Shown here piece by piece: positions 1 through 7,598 of a stretch of 64,000 bases of DNA. The translations under genes and the position numbers were made by a program. Location: the NCBI GenBank assembly GCA_944327245.1, contig CALVHD010000007.1:1-64000 (forward strand). Reading direction: 5' to 3'. Within the stretch, counting starts at the first letter, position 1; every line of letters begins with the position of its first letter. Source of the DNA: Candidatus Gastranaerophilales bacterium. GTDB lineage: Bacteria > Cyanobacteriota > Vampirovibrionia > Gastranaerophilales > Gastranaerophilaceae. Under the pieces are notes generated by a model. It saw nothing but the letters and a program-made list of their open reading frames with translations, was not told where the DNA came from and searched no databases.

Positions 1-46
1 GCTAAAACTTAAACACAAAGCCAACTTTGCCGAATAATCTTTTTAT

Positions 47-108
47 GCGTGCAGATAAAATGTCCCGTTAAATTACAGCGTGCAGATAAAATGTCCCGTT
101 AAATTACA
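47..108. repeat. Two perfect tandem copies of a 31-bp unit
   Basis: Copies lie at 47-77 and 78-108 and are identical; the unit begins gcgtgcagataaaatgtccc. They sit just beyond the terminator hairpin of the neighbouring tRNA-Met. Seen directly. The reverse complement starts with TGT and contains a GGGACA core, which recalls the multiple terminal repeats of some insertion sequences. No transposase is present in the window, so an IS-end remnant is only an inference. Confidence 0.85.
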
Positions 109-156
109 CTTGCTAATAAAAAGAGGCTTAATTTTAAGCCTCTTTTTATTAGCAAG
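109..156 (-). terminator. Long hairpin terminator of tRNA-Met
   Basis: A perfect 22-bp inverted repeat (109-130 with 135-156) has a 4-nt loop. On the minus strand the second arm contains a CTCTTTTTATT tail directly downstream of the tRNA. The first arm as transcribed includes the last bases of the tRNA acceptor strand, so the hairpin could compete with acceptor-stem folding before 3' processing. It could work in both directions. Confidence 0.8.
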
Positions 157-223
157 GGAGAGACTCGAACTCTCGACCTCACGGGTATGAGCCGTACGCT
201 CTAGCCAGCTGAGCTACCTTGCC
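150..223 (-). tRNA. tRNA-Met (CAT anticodon), elongator type
   Basis: The minus strand folds as a cloverleaf. The acceptor GGCAAGG pairs with CCTTGCT (G1-U72), followed by a D-arm TAGCTCAGCTGGCTAGAGC, an anticodon stem-loop with CTCATAC (anticodon CAT) and a T-arm GAGAG-TTCGAGT-CTCTC. The discriminator is A and no CCA is encoded. The 1-72 pair and the absence of three G-C pairs at the base of the anticodon stem argue against the initiator. The layout closely resembles Bacillus-type elongator Met tRNA. A lysidine-modified tRNA-Ile(CAU) is the main alternative. Confidence 0.93.
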
Positions 224-311
224 ACAAATGTATTCAATTATTGTTTAGTAAAACCAAACTGTAAACTAATCTTCTCATAAAAAATTTTAAATATCAAGAA
301 ATTTTTAAAAG

Positions 312-337
312 AAAAAAGACCGTTTTGCGGTCTTTTT
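312..337 (-). terminator. Rho-independent terminator
   Basis: The stem AAAAAGACCG/CGGTCTTTTT has a 4-5-nt loop and a T-run on the minus strand. It lies 17 nt downstream of the small membrane protein stop. It is also T-rich on the plus strand, so it may be bidirectional. Confidence 0.8.
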
Positions 338-353
338 AACTTTGGGTTTTGAA

Positions 354-656
354 TTAGTCTTCAATTTCAGGGATTTTTTGCTCGATTGGTTTTTTAAAAT
401 CTTTGTGATGTTTCATAAATTTTTTCATCATCATTTTTTTGTGGTGCATACAATCACATTTGTGCATTTGATGAAATCCATATGCCGGACCGTATGGCAT
501 TGGCGGCATTGGAGGCACAGGCGGTTTATTAAGCGCAAAAAACAAGCTTAAAGCGCAAAATGCACCAACGAATGTTCCCAGTGCAACTGTTAAGAACTTT
601 TTAAAGAACTCGCTTTTGCAAAAACATTCAGTGTTCTTTTCGTTTTCTTGATTCAT
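354..656 (-). CDS. Small membrane-anchored His/Met/Cys-rich protein
   Basis: This 100-aa protein has no recognised family. A short charged N-terminus with two cysteines (CFC, residues 11-13) precedes one hydrophobic segment (about residues 20-42). A Pro/Met stretch (PPVPPMPPMP) follows, then a tail very rich in His, Met, Cys and Lys (MHKCDCMHHKKMMMKKF region). Such a tail suggests metal (Cu/Zn/Ni) or heme binding, but this is inference. The start is supported by an AAGGAGT Shine-Dalgarno about 8 nt upstream. The gene stands alone, with a terminator behind it and the his operon terminator in front. Confidence 0.75.
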   Translation of the reverse strand: MNQENEKNTECFCKSEFFKKFLTVALGTFVGAFCALSLFFALNKPPVPPMPPMPYGPAYGFHQMHKCDCMHHKKMMMKKFMKHHKDFKKPIEQKIPEIED

Positions 657-732
657 AATTAAGACTCCTTACATAACTAAAGTGGTTTATTGTGTGGTTT
701 TAAAATGTATTACACTTTGTATAACGACACAT

Positions 733-766
733 AAAAAAAATTGTTCATTTTTTTAATGAACAATTT
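733..766 (-). terminator. Terminator of the hisC-hisB unit
   Basis: A 12-bp perfect stem (738-749 with 755-766) has a 5-nt loop, followed on the minus strand by a run of eight T. It sits 24 nt after the hisB stop. Confidence 0.85.
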
Positions 767-789
767 ATATAAACATATTTTTTTATTTT

Positions 790-1368
790 TTACAATACGC
801 CTTTTGTAGATGGAATTTTGTCATTTTCTTTTTTAACTGCCTCAGCCAGACATTTTGCAAAAGCTTTAAAGGAAGCTTCGATTATATGATGACAGTCATA
901 TCCATCCAGCATTTTTATATGCAGACAAAGTCCCATATTATAAGAAAGAGTGTTGAAGAAATGATAAAACAAAACAGTTTCAAAATCGTCTGTTTTTTCT
1001 TCTTTAATAGAGATATCTGTTTTAAAAAATGGTCTTTGAGAAATATCCATAGCACATAAAATTAAAGCATCATCCATAGGTAAAATTATGCTTGAATATC
1101 TTTTAATTCCTCTTTTATCATTAAGAGCTTCGTTTATTGCAGCTCCAAGAACTATAGCGCAATCTTCAACAAGATGATGAAGATTATTATCAAGGGCTTG
1201 TGCTTGGATATTAATGTCAATATTGCTGTGCGCGCTCAGTTGTTCAAGCATATGATTGAAAAATCTGCAAGGTGTATTTATAGAATAAATTCCGTTACCA
1301 TCCAGATTTATATTTAGTTTTATATCTGTTTCTTTGGTTGTTCTTGTTTTTTCAATTTGTCTTTGCAT
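790..1368 (-). CDS. hisB: Imidazoleglycerol-phosphate dehydratase (HisB)
   Basis: This enzyme dehydrates imidazole glycerol phosphate to imidazole acetol phosphate in histidine synthesis. The 192-aa length matches the monofunctional family. The His-rich manganese-binding motifs are present: HMLEQLSAHSNIDI, HHLVEDCAIVLGAA and the C-terminal GYDCHHIIEASFKAFAKCL. The start overlaps the end of the upstream hisC fusion gene by 17 nt, so the two are co-transcribed and probably translationally coupled. No other his genes lie in the window, so the pathway is split across the genome. The HAD domain fused to the neighbour may provide the histidinol-phosphatase that bifunctional HisB proteins carry elsewhere. 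Confidence 0.97.
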   Translation of the reverse strand: MQRQIEKTRTTKETDIKLNINLDGNGIYSINTPCRFFNHMLEQLSAHSNIDINIQAQALDNNLHHLVEDCAIVLGAAINEALNDKRGIKRYSSIILPMDDALILCAMDISQRPFFKTDISIKEEKTDDFETVLFYHFFNTLSYNMGLCLHIKMLDGYDCHHIIEASFKAFAKCLAEAVKKENDKIPSTKGVL

Positions 1369-3115
1369 TGTTTTTCTCTATATCTTCTAAAAATTCTATT
1401 ACATTTTTAATATCTTTAATGATGTATTTAACTCCAAGATGTCTAAAATTGTTGACCATTGTATTGTAGTCTATTCCTTGAGGTACAACGCCAATCATTT
1501 CAACATTTGCTGAATTTCCTGCTATTATATCATCTATGCTGTCACCTAAATATTTTATAGTTTTATATGGACAATGTTCTAAAATCTCTAAAACACCTTT
1601 AGGATGTGGTTTTAGCATATTTTTTGGTAAATCATCGCTTGTTATAAAATAATAAAAATATTTATCTATATCATATTTTTTTAGTGAATATAGAACTTCT
1701 TCTTTTAATCTTCCTGAAAATATTGCCAAGTCATATTTTTCAGATAGCTTTTCAAAAGTTTTTTTGTTAATTAATAATTCTTCTTTGTCAATCAGATATG
1801 ATTTTGATTTGTCATTAGGGTTAAAGAATAATTTTTGAAAAACATTTATTATATCTTCAATATCAACCTGATATCCATGGCTTTCCAATAGATATTTTGT
1901 TGCATCCCAATCGCAATTCATACCGCTTTTTGATTTGATTTCCATAACTTCATCAAAAGATATTTCTTCTTTTGTAAAATGCTTGTAAGTTTCCATAATT
2001 GCGCTTGTGTATGAATTTCTTACATCAAAAATTACGCCATCCATATCGAAAATAAGCATATCTTTTTTATTTAATAAATTAAGGATATATTTAACTCCGC
2101 CCAAAGTAGGAACAGTTATTCTAAGATAATTTGCTATTTTAGATTTTTTGGGATAATTTCTTACGATTACACCGTTTTTCTTTAATTTTTCATAATAAAA
2201 ATCACAGTATGGACCAAAATCGCACAATATAAAGTTTGCTTCAGAGGGGTATGGCCTAAAGCCTAAATTTTTTAACCCTTCAAACAAAAGTTCTCTTGCT
2301 TTGATATTTATTTCTTTTATTTCTTCAAATTTTTTTTCGTCATTTATTGCGCTTATTGCGCAATTAAGCGCAATAACATTAACATTATATGGCGATGATA
2401 CTTTTTTTAGATTTTTTATGATTTCATCTTTTGAAATTATAAAACCAAACCTTAATCCTGCAAGTGCAAAATCTTTTGACATAGATTTTACTAGGGCGAT
2501 ATTATCATATTTTTTTATTAAGTCAATATAGTCTTCAAAAGCAACATTTTGGGCAAAATTTATATAAGTGCAATCTAATAAGAATAAAATATCGGGATAT
2601 TCTTTAATTAATGTTTCTATGACGGCTGCTTTTGTTGTTTCTCCTGTGGGATTGTTTGGTGTTGCAAGATAAAATATTTTTGTATTAGAACTAATATTGT
2701 TTTTGACATCTTGAACATTAAATATAAATTTTTCACTGTACTCAATTTGTTTTATTTTTGCACCGGTAATTTTCGCATATAGCATTGGCATAGAAAAAGA
2801 CGGATTATACAAAAGCAATTCGTCATTTTCATTTAAATATGCGTTAATTATTATACTAAGTGCTTCGTCACATCCGTTTGTGATTAAAATATTATTGTAG
2901 TTAACTTCATATCTTGAAGCGAGTTTATCTATTACTGCTCCGTAGCAAGGATATAGTGATATATCTTTTGAATTAAGATTTTTAATTGCACTTAAGACAT
3001 TATTTGAGCATCTATATATGTTTTCATTGGAATCCAGCTTTAATCGCCAGTCTTGCATATATTTGTCGGTTTCATACGGAGCTATTGTCTCAATTGTTTT
3101 TCTTGGTTTAATCAT
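1352..3115 (-). CDS. hisC: HisC aminotransferase fused to a HAD-family phosphatase
   Basis: The 587-aa protein has two domains in one uninterrupted frame. Residues 1-350 are a class II histidinol-phosphate aminotransferase. Key motifs are KLDSNENIY, ATPNNPTGE and SMSKDFALAGLRFG, with Lys214 as the likely PLP lysine; the usual DEAY is LDCTY here. Residues 352-587 are a HAD subfamily IA hydrolase with FDMDGV (Asp357, Asp359), FSGR and LGDSIDDIIAGNSA. Aminotransfer to histidinol phosphate and its dephosphorylation are consecutive steps, so the HAD half is a good candidate for histidinol-phosphatase (inference). The start matches the usual HisC N-terminus. No Shine-Dalgarno is visible; a TATAAT lies 6 nt before the ATG. 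A secreted-protein gene ends 20 nt upstream. Confidence 0.93.
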   Translation of the reverse strand: MIKPRKTIETIAPYETDKYMQDWRLKLDSNENIYRCSNNVLSAIKNLNSKDISLYPCYGAVIDKLASRYEVNYNNILITNGCDEALSIIINAYLNENDELLLYNPSFSMPMLYAKITGAKIKQIEYSEKFIFNVQDVKNNISSNTKIFYLATPNNPTGETTKAAVIETLIKEYPDILFLLDCTYINFAQNVAFEDYIDLIKKYDNIALVKSMSKDFALAGLRFGFIISKDEIIKNLKKVSSPYNVNVIALNCAISAINDEKKFEEIKEINIKARELLFEGLKNLGFRPYPSEANFILCDFGPYCDFYYEKLKKNGVIVRNYPKKSKIANYLRITVPTLGGVKYILNLLNKKDMLIFDMDGVIFDVRNSYTSAIMETYKHFTKEEISFDEVMEIKSKSGMNCDWDATKYLLESHGYQVDIEDIINVFQKLFFNPNDKSKSYLIDKEELLINKKTFEKLSEKYDLAIFSGRLKEEVLYSLKKYDIDKYFYYFITSDDLPKNMLKPHPKGVLEILEHCPYKTIKYLGDSIDDIIAGNSANVEMIGVVPQGIDYNTMVNNFRHLGVKYIIKDIKNVIEFLEDIEKNNAKTN

Positions 3116-3121
3116 AGCAAG

Positions 3122-3127
3122 ATTATA
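3122..3127 (-). promoter_or_regulatory. Candidate -10 box (TATAAT), leaderless hisC start
   Basis: TATAAT is followed by 6 nt and then the hisC ATG, so transcription would start at or next to the start codon. No strong -35 is visible; TATGCA at 17 nt is weak. Confidence 0.5.
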
Positions 3128-3135
3128 CTATAAAA

Positions 3136-3936
3136 CTAGTGTCTTGCATAAAAACTTTTTTCCCTGACTTCGATTCTTATATTGGCAAGTTCACAATCAT
3201 CATAGTCAACATATTCTTTTTGAAATAGATTTCTTCCTGTTTGAATTATTAGTTCATTTTCGTTTTTTAGTACACTTGATGGTATCAGAATTTCAATATT
3301 ATCTCCGTTGAGTTCAATAGTAGATATTTTGTGTCCGTTAACTAAAACCTCCATAGGAGAAGAATATACTTTTGCAATTCTATTTTGACCTGCCATTTTG
3401 GCCTTTTTGGTATCAAGCCCTATTATTGTTCCTATTCTTAAGACAACGTCTTGACCGTTTGATGCCGGTCTTTTGAATTTTTTTGAAAAATATGAACCGT
3501 TTGCACTATATTGAAATTCGTTCGAGTTTGCGGAATTATCAGAATACATATTGTCCCCCAGATGAATAACGCCGTCACTGATTTGAAAATCAAACGGACT
3601 TGATTGCTCGATACCCAGTTTTAGAGGGCTTTTCAATACGCTGTTATCAACGGTTAGAGAAAATACTTTATATCCTTCTTTTTCAACAAAAAGAACTGTT
3701 TTATTGCTAATATCGGCGTTTAGCTGAAAAGCACCATTTTTATCGGAATATGTTGTATAGTGTAATTCCGGAATGGTTATTTTCGCATTACTTAATCCCT
3801 GTTTTGTTTTTGAGTCAATAATCTTATTTTTGATGTTTAGTTCATCGTGGTCAATTTTGCCTGAAATGACATCAGCAAAAGAACAATTGTAATTAAAAAG
3901 CATAAATACGGATATTGCAAAAAGTAGTTTTTTCAT
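3136..3936 (-). CDS. Secreted protein with carboxypeptidase-regulatory-like domain
   Basis: This 266-aa exported protein has a signal peptide (about residues 1-21, ending CSFA). Residues 33-85 look like a CarboxypepD_reg-like beta-sandwich (KIIDSKTKQGLSNAKITIP, then SDKNGAFQL and a hydrophobic strand). The C-terminal half is beta-rich with no recognised motif and may be a carbohydrate- or surface-binding sandwich domain. The function is unknown; a periplasmic or cell-surface structural or binding role is likely. The start is supported by GAGAGG about 8 nt upstream. The gene ends 20 nt before the hisC fusion, so read-through is possible. Confidence 0.75.
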   Translation of the reverse strand: MKKLLFAISVFMLFNYNCSFADVISGKIDHDELNIKNKIIDSKTKQGLSNAKITIPELHYTTYSDKNGAFQLNADISNKTVLFVEKEGYKVFSLTVDNSVLKSPLKLGIEQSSPFDFQISDGVIHLGDNMYSDNSANSNEFQYSANGSYFSKKFKRPASNGQDVVLRIGTIIGLDTKKAKMAGQNRIAKVYSSPMEVLVNGHKISTIELNGDNIEILIPSSVLKNENELIIQTGRNLFQKEYVDYDDCELANIRIEVREKSFYARH

Positions 3937-4024
3937 TTTAACCTCTCATTTATAGAGTTATAAATGATTTGAAAAATGCAAACAACGTTATAAACTACTA
4001 TTTTTGTTTATATAAAAGTATAAT

Positions 4025-4062
4025 AAAAAACCTGCCTTTTGGTATTATCAGGCAGGTTTTTT
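4025..4062 (-). terminator. Terminator of the LysM gene
   Basis: The perfect stem AAAAAACCTGCC/GGCAGGTTTTTT closes a 14-nt loop. The minus-strand T-run begins 16 nt after the LysM gene stop. Confidence 0.85.
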
Positions 4063-4077
4063 ATTATTAGAATTTTG

Positions 4078-4641
4078 TTATCTTGAAACCGGAATTTGCA
4101 ATTCTTGACCTATTCTGATTGCTTGCGGGTTTGTAATATTGTTAATTCTTTGGATTTCAAGAATTTTTTCTTCATCATATTTGCCGTAAAATCTGTATGC
4201 AATACCGTTCAGTGTATCACCTTGTTTAACAATATATTTTTCTGTTGTAGAAACAGCTTCGGGAGTTGTTTCACTAACTGTATCTGTTCCGATTACTGCC
4301 ACATTTGTTTTTACATCTTCAATCGGCTCGGCTTTTGGAGTCATAGAAAATATTGAAATAATAAATGTAACACAGCACATAAATAATACACCTGCAACAA
4401 AACCAATTGCAAGATATGCTATGGGGGATTTTTGAGTATTGTTCTTTGTGGCATTGTGAACTTTTTGCATTCCTTTTTGAACACCGCCCCAAAGTATGTC
4501 CAATTCTTTGGATTTTGCACTTTTATAGTATTGATTTAGTTGGTTTTTTGCGCTTGCTTTTTTGTCAATTTGAGTCAGATTTGCTAAGACGCCCATTTTT
4601 TCGCGAGTCAAACCTGATCTGTGTAATGTTGAACCCTTCAT
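4078..4641 (-). CDS. Single-pass membrane protein with C-terminal LysM domain
   Basis: The 187-aa protein has a basic cytoplasmic N-terminus (about 70 residues, including SGLTREKMGVLANLTQID). One transmembrane helix spans residues 73-99 (IAYLAIGFVAGVLFMCCVTF), followed by an acidic/Thr linker. A LysM module occupies residues 135-185 (YIVKQGDTLNGIAYRFYG ... IRIGQELQIP). LysM binds N-acetylglucosamine-containing glycans, so this protein probably tethers the membrane to peptidoglycan. AAGGTG about 5 nt upstream supports the start. It is transcribed alone and followed by a strong terminator. Confidence 0.88.
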   Translation of the reverse strand: MKGSTLHRSGLTREKMGVLANLTQIDKKASAKNQLNQYYKSAKSKELDILWGGVQKGMQKVHNATKNNTQKSPIAYLAIGFVAGVLFMCCVTFIISIFSMTPKAEPIEDVKTNVAVIGTDTVSETTPEAVSTTEKYIVKQGDTLNGIAYRFYGKYDEEKILEIQRINNITNPQAIRIGQELQIPVSR

Positions 4642-4733
4642 GCTTCACCTTATAAAATTACATAATATTTGTGTCCATGTTATAAAGAGTTTTATATAAA
4701 GTCAAGGATGAATAGCTTTTTCGTAAAGTTTTA

Positions 4734-5315
4734 TTACTTTGTATTTGTGTTTTTATATGCGCAATCAAACATGCTATCAATAAGTTCTTTGTTTTTTATA
4801 ATATTAAACCCGCCTTCTTCAAGATATTCTATCATTCTTGTTTTCCAAAGTTTAAATAATTCATCTTTTGACATATTTAAAACTTTGGCAATTTGTTTTA
4901 ATTCTTGATAGTCAATTTGTATGGGTTTTGCTCCTCTTAGAATATCAACAAGCTCAAGTCTTTTTCTTCTTTCAAACATTTTGAGAAAATCTAAGGTCGA
5001 CATTTTATTAAATTTGATTAAATCTTTGAGCATTAATAGGTTTTCGCTATATGTTGTTACATCTTGAGGAATTTGATATTCTATAAATTCTTCAGGGTTA
5101 ATATCCATTACTGTTGCAATTCTTTCAAGAGTTATTGAACGAGTTGAAAAAGGTACGTTTTCATCAATTAAATTGTAAACGTAAGAGAGTGTAACACCTA
5201 TCATTTGAGCAAACTCTTTTTTATGAAGTTTGGTTTTTTCTAAAAAATCATAAACTAACTTAGAACTTTTCTTTTGTTCTTGTGATTTTTTATTGCTAAT
5301 TTGTATATTTTTCAT
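4734..5315 (-). CDS. XRE-family transcriptional regulator with two HTH-like regions
   Basis: The 193-aa cytoplasmic DNA-binding protein has a Cro/CI-type helix-turn-helix at residues 24-80 (KLHKKEFAQMIGVTLSYVYN ... LERIATVMDINPEEFIEY). A second similar segment at residues 105-170 contains DYQELKQIAKVLNMSKDELF. Two HTH-like units in one chain suggest either an intramolecular dimer or a degenerate second copy. Targets are unknown. It is divergent from pth across a 131-bp AT-rich gap, where autoregulation would be expected. A weak AAGGT lies about 13 nt before the ATG. Confidence 0.8.
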   Translation of the reverse strand: MKNIQISNKKSQEQKKSSKLVYDFLEKTKLHKKEFAQMIGVTLSYVYNLIDENVPFSTRSITLERIATVMDINPEEFIEYQIPQDVTTYSENLLMLKDLIKFNKMSTLDFLKMFERRKRLELVDILRGAKPIQIDYQELKQIAKVLNMSKDELFKLWKTRMIEYLEEGGFNIIKNKELIDSMFDCAYKNTNTK

Positions 5316-5446
5316 TTGGTTGATTTTACCTTGTCTTGTATGCTATTTTACAAATAACCTTTTTTGTTTATTTTTTAATTACCAAAAAAGATAAATATTA
5401 AAGATTAATTCAAATTACCCTTATAAAAAGAAAGAAGAAACTAAAA

Positions 5447-6001
5447 ATGAAAGCTTTAATCGGACTTGGAAATCCTGAAATCAAATATAAAACAACTCGT
5501 CATAATACCGGTTTTTTGATAATGGATGAAATTTTAAGAAGTCATAATGTAGTTTTAGGAGATAAATTTAATTCTTTTTTTGCAAAGAAAGGAGATATTT
5601 TATATCTTTTACCTAAAACATATATGAATTTGTCGGGTAATGCTGTTATTGAATTGATGAATTTTTATAAATTATCAAATAAAGATATTCTTGTTATTTA
5701 TGATGATGCTACGATAGATTTTGGTACTTTTAGACTGAAAAGCACCGGTTCTTTTGGCGGGCATAACGGTATTAAATCTATTATTAATCGAATTGGGACG
5801 GATGTTTTTGACAGATTAAAAGTCGGTGTTGGTCCTGTTGAAGAAAATAATACAATAGATAATTATGTATTGGCTAATTTTACCCCGCAAGAGCTTGAAA
5901 AAATTTCTATAATGGCAAAAGAAGCAGTTAAGCTGGTTGATTGCTGGATAAATGAAGGTATGGAAAAAGCTCAGAATAAATTTAATCGTAAAATAGTGTA
6001 A
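5447..6001 (+). CDS. pth: Peptidyl-tRNA hydrolase
   Basis: This enzyme hydrolyses the ester bond of peptidyl-tRNAs released from stalled ribosomes and recycles the tRNA. The 184-aa length is typical. Motifs are the N-terminal IGLGNPEIKYKTTRHNTGF with the catalytic His, PKTYMNLSGNAV, the VIYDDATIDFG strand with the conserved Asp, and GSFGGHNGIKSI. It is monocistronic or at the head of a short unit. The ATG follows a purine-rich AGAAAGAAGAAAC. Confidence 0.97.
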   Translation: MKALIGLGNPEIKYKTTRHNTGFLIMDEILRSHNVVLGDKFNSFFAKKGDILYLLPKTYMNLSGNAVIELMNFYKLSNKDILVIYDDATIDFGTFRLKSTGSFGGHNGIKSIINRIGTDVFDRLKVGVGPVEENNTIDNYVLANFTPQELEKISIMAKEAVKLVDCWINEGMEKAQNKFNRKIV

Positions 6002-6030
6002 TTAATTTATCAGGCTAGTATAAAATCCTA

Positions 6031-6058
6031 TTGACATAAGTATAAAATATTTTATACT
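6031..6058 (+). promoter_or_regulatory. Sigma70-type promoter giving a leaderless transcript
   Basis: A perfect -35 TTGACA (6031-6036), a 16-nt spacer and -10 TATACT (6053-6058) are present. The ATG of the next gene is 6 nt after the -10, so the predicted start site coincides with the start codon. No Shine-Dalgarno fits in between. Confidence 0.75.
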
Positions 6059-6064
6059 GGGTTT

Positions 6065-6457
6065 ATGAATAAAATTGTTTTAGTAATTCCAACACAAGAT
6101 AATAAGCTTTGCTCTCATTTTGGACATTGCGAGACATTTAGTTTTGTTGATGTGGATTTAGACAAAAAAGAAATTATAAAAATAGAACAAAAAGCCCCTA
6201 TCGAAGGAGTTAGTTGTCAGTGCGCTTCTTGGGTAGCTGATCAGGGTGCAAATATTGTTTTAGCTGGCGGAATTGGCGCAAGACCAATGCAAATGTTAAT
6301 TTCAAGCGGTCTAAAAATTATATCAGGATGTCCTGAACTGCCAATTAAAGAATTGGTTGAAGAATATTTAAACTCTACTTTAGAATTTGGCGAAAATTCT
6401 TGTTCATCAGATAATGAACATCATCATTGTCATTCAAATGGTCATTGTCATCATTAA
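6065..6457 (+). CDS. NifX/NifB-type (Di-Nase FeMo-cofactor) domain protein with His/Cys tail
   Basis: The 130-aa protein is a member of the dinitrogenase iron-molybdenum cofactor-binding fold (MTH1175-like): VIPTQDNKLCSHFGHCETF, QCASWVADQGANIVLAGGIG and ARPMQMLISSGLKI. Residues 108-130 add a metal-binding-looking tail (HHHCHSNGHCHH) after a CSSDNEH linker. No nif genes lie nearby, so a nitrogenase role is unlikely. Free-standing members are thought to bind metal-sulfur clusters or act in redox or metal handling (family knowledge). The tail could store or deliver Ni, Zn or Cu (inference). It is convergent with the next gene, 5 nt apart. Confidence 0.9.
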   Translation: MNKIVLVIPTQDNKLCSHFGHCETFSFVDVDLDKKEIIKIEQKAPIEGVSCQCASWVADQGANIVLAGGIGARPMQMLISSGLKIISGCPELPIKELVEEYLNSTLEFGENSCSSDNEHHHCHSNGHCHH

Positions 6458-6462
6458 TTCAT

Positions 6463-7530
6463 TTATTCAACTTTTTGCCAGCCGTTTTCGGTCATTTGAT
6501 ATTCTTTTGTTTTTATAAAATCATAATAAGAATAATAGCCTTCAATATATCTGGATGGTTTTCCGTCTTTTAGGATAAGTTCTCTTGAATCTTGTGATTT
6601 GTCTTCACTTTGCACACTAACAGAAATTTCTCCTTCGGAATAATTAGAATCAACAAGTGAAGGCATATAATTTACTGTTGTTATTATGGATGGTTCGTAT
6701 GAGCCAATTTTTTTAGTTTCACTATATTCACGTGGTTTATTTTGGTAAAAAATTATTCTTTTACTTGATTCGTTTTGGTTGTCAAATTCTTTATATGCGC
6801 TTGGTTTTCCGTGTATGGTTTCATATGTTATATTGGTTTTTGCTGCTCCATTAGGGGCGGTTCTGTTATTTTCTTTATAATGTTCAATCGCAAAACTTAA
6901 CCCTTTTGTATAAGTAAAATCGCCGGAAGGATGCACTGCAAAATCTTCAATATAAAGATATAATTCATCTTCATCATCTTTTCTGTCAACATATAATCTT
7001 TTTCCTATTTTTTCTGTTCCATCGGGAAATTTTTCAGGGTTTTCTTCGATTAATTTATCTTGATTGTGTGAATAGAAAGTTGTTCTTCTTTTGACTTTTC
7101 CAGTATCATCTAATTCTTCCATGATTGTAACTCTATTAGGACATGGTACAACTCTAACTAATGGGTTATTATTTCCGTTTAAATATCCTTCATATACACT
7201 CATTACTTCATCATATAAATTTTGAGCGCTTTGAGCTGTATCATTCATTCGTTCTTGAGTGCTATTTATTAAAGGTTCTATAGCTTTATTTGCTGTTTCA
7301 TAGAAATTATAAAGCTCTTGAATACGTTTCATTGTTGGGTCAGAATTTTTTATTTGAGCATTAGCTGCAATAATAGCATTTGCATCAAGCACGCTAAGGG
7401 GATTATTTGAACTTGTTTTTTGTGTGTATTTAGTTGGAGCGCTTATTTCTTGCTGTTGATGAGCTTTGTTTTTTCTTTTGTTTTGTCTGCTTTTAAAAAC
7501 TTCAAATGAATTAATTGAATTAATCTTCAT
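6463..7530 (-). CDS. Hypothetical protein, no recognised domain
   Basis: The 355-aa protein has a basic, Gln/Lys/Ser-rich N-terminus (MKINSINSFEVFKSRQNKRK), then a helical segment (residues 45-115) and a mixed beta-rich part containing repeated Tyr/Lys/Glu strands. Phrases such as RRTTFYSHNQDKLIEE and RIIFYQNKPREYSETKK resemble beta-hairpin repeats of the MORN/antitoxin-like kind, but I cannot assign a family. No signal peptide or membrane helix is evident. GGGGAAG is a good Shine-Dalgarno close to the ATG. The opening M-x-I-x-x-I-x-S and FKS pattern resembles two other hypothetical proteins in this window (7599-8510 and 53587-54645). Confidence 0.7.
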   Translation of the reverse strand: MKINSINSFEVFKSRQNKRKNKAHQQQEISAPTKYTQKTSSNNPLSVLDANAIIAANAQIKNSDPTMKRIQELYNFYETANKAIEPLINSTQERMNDTAQSAQNLYDEVMSVYEGYLNGNNNPLVRVVPCPNRVTIMEELDDTGKVKRRTTFYSHNQDKLIEENPEKFPDGTEKIGKRLYVDRKDDEDELYLYIEDFAVHPSGDFTYTKGLSFAIEHYKENNRTAPNGAAKTNITYETIHGKPSAYKEFDNQNESSKRIIFYQNKPREYSETKKIGSYEPSIITTVNYMPSLVDSNYSEGEISVSVQSEDKSQDSRELILKDGKPSRYIEGYYSYYDFIKTKEYQMTENGWQKVE

Positions 7531-7598
7531 ATCTTCCCCATTAATTTACTATGCATGTATTAAAACATATAAATAAATTTTTGTATATAAAGTACTTA

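Noticed and set aside
342..551. 69-codon plus-strand frame over the small membrane protein
   Set aside because: It lies antisense to a gene with a strong ribosome binding site and terminator. Its Phe/His-rich product is simply the complement of the Lys/Met-rich tail.
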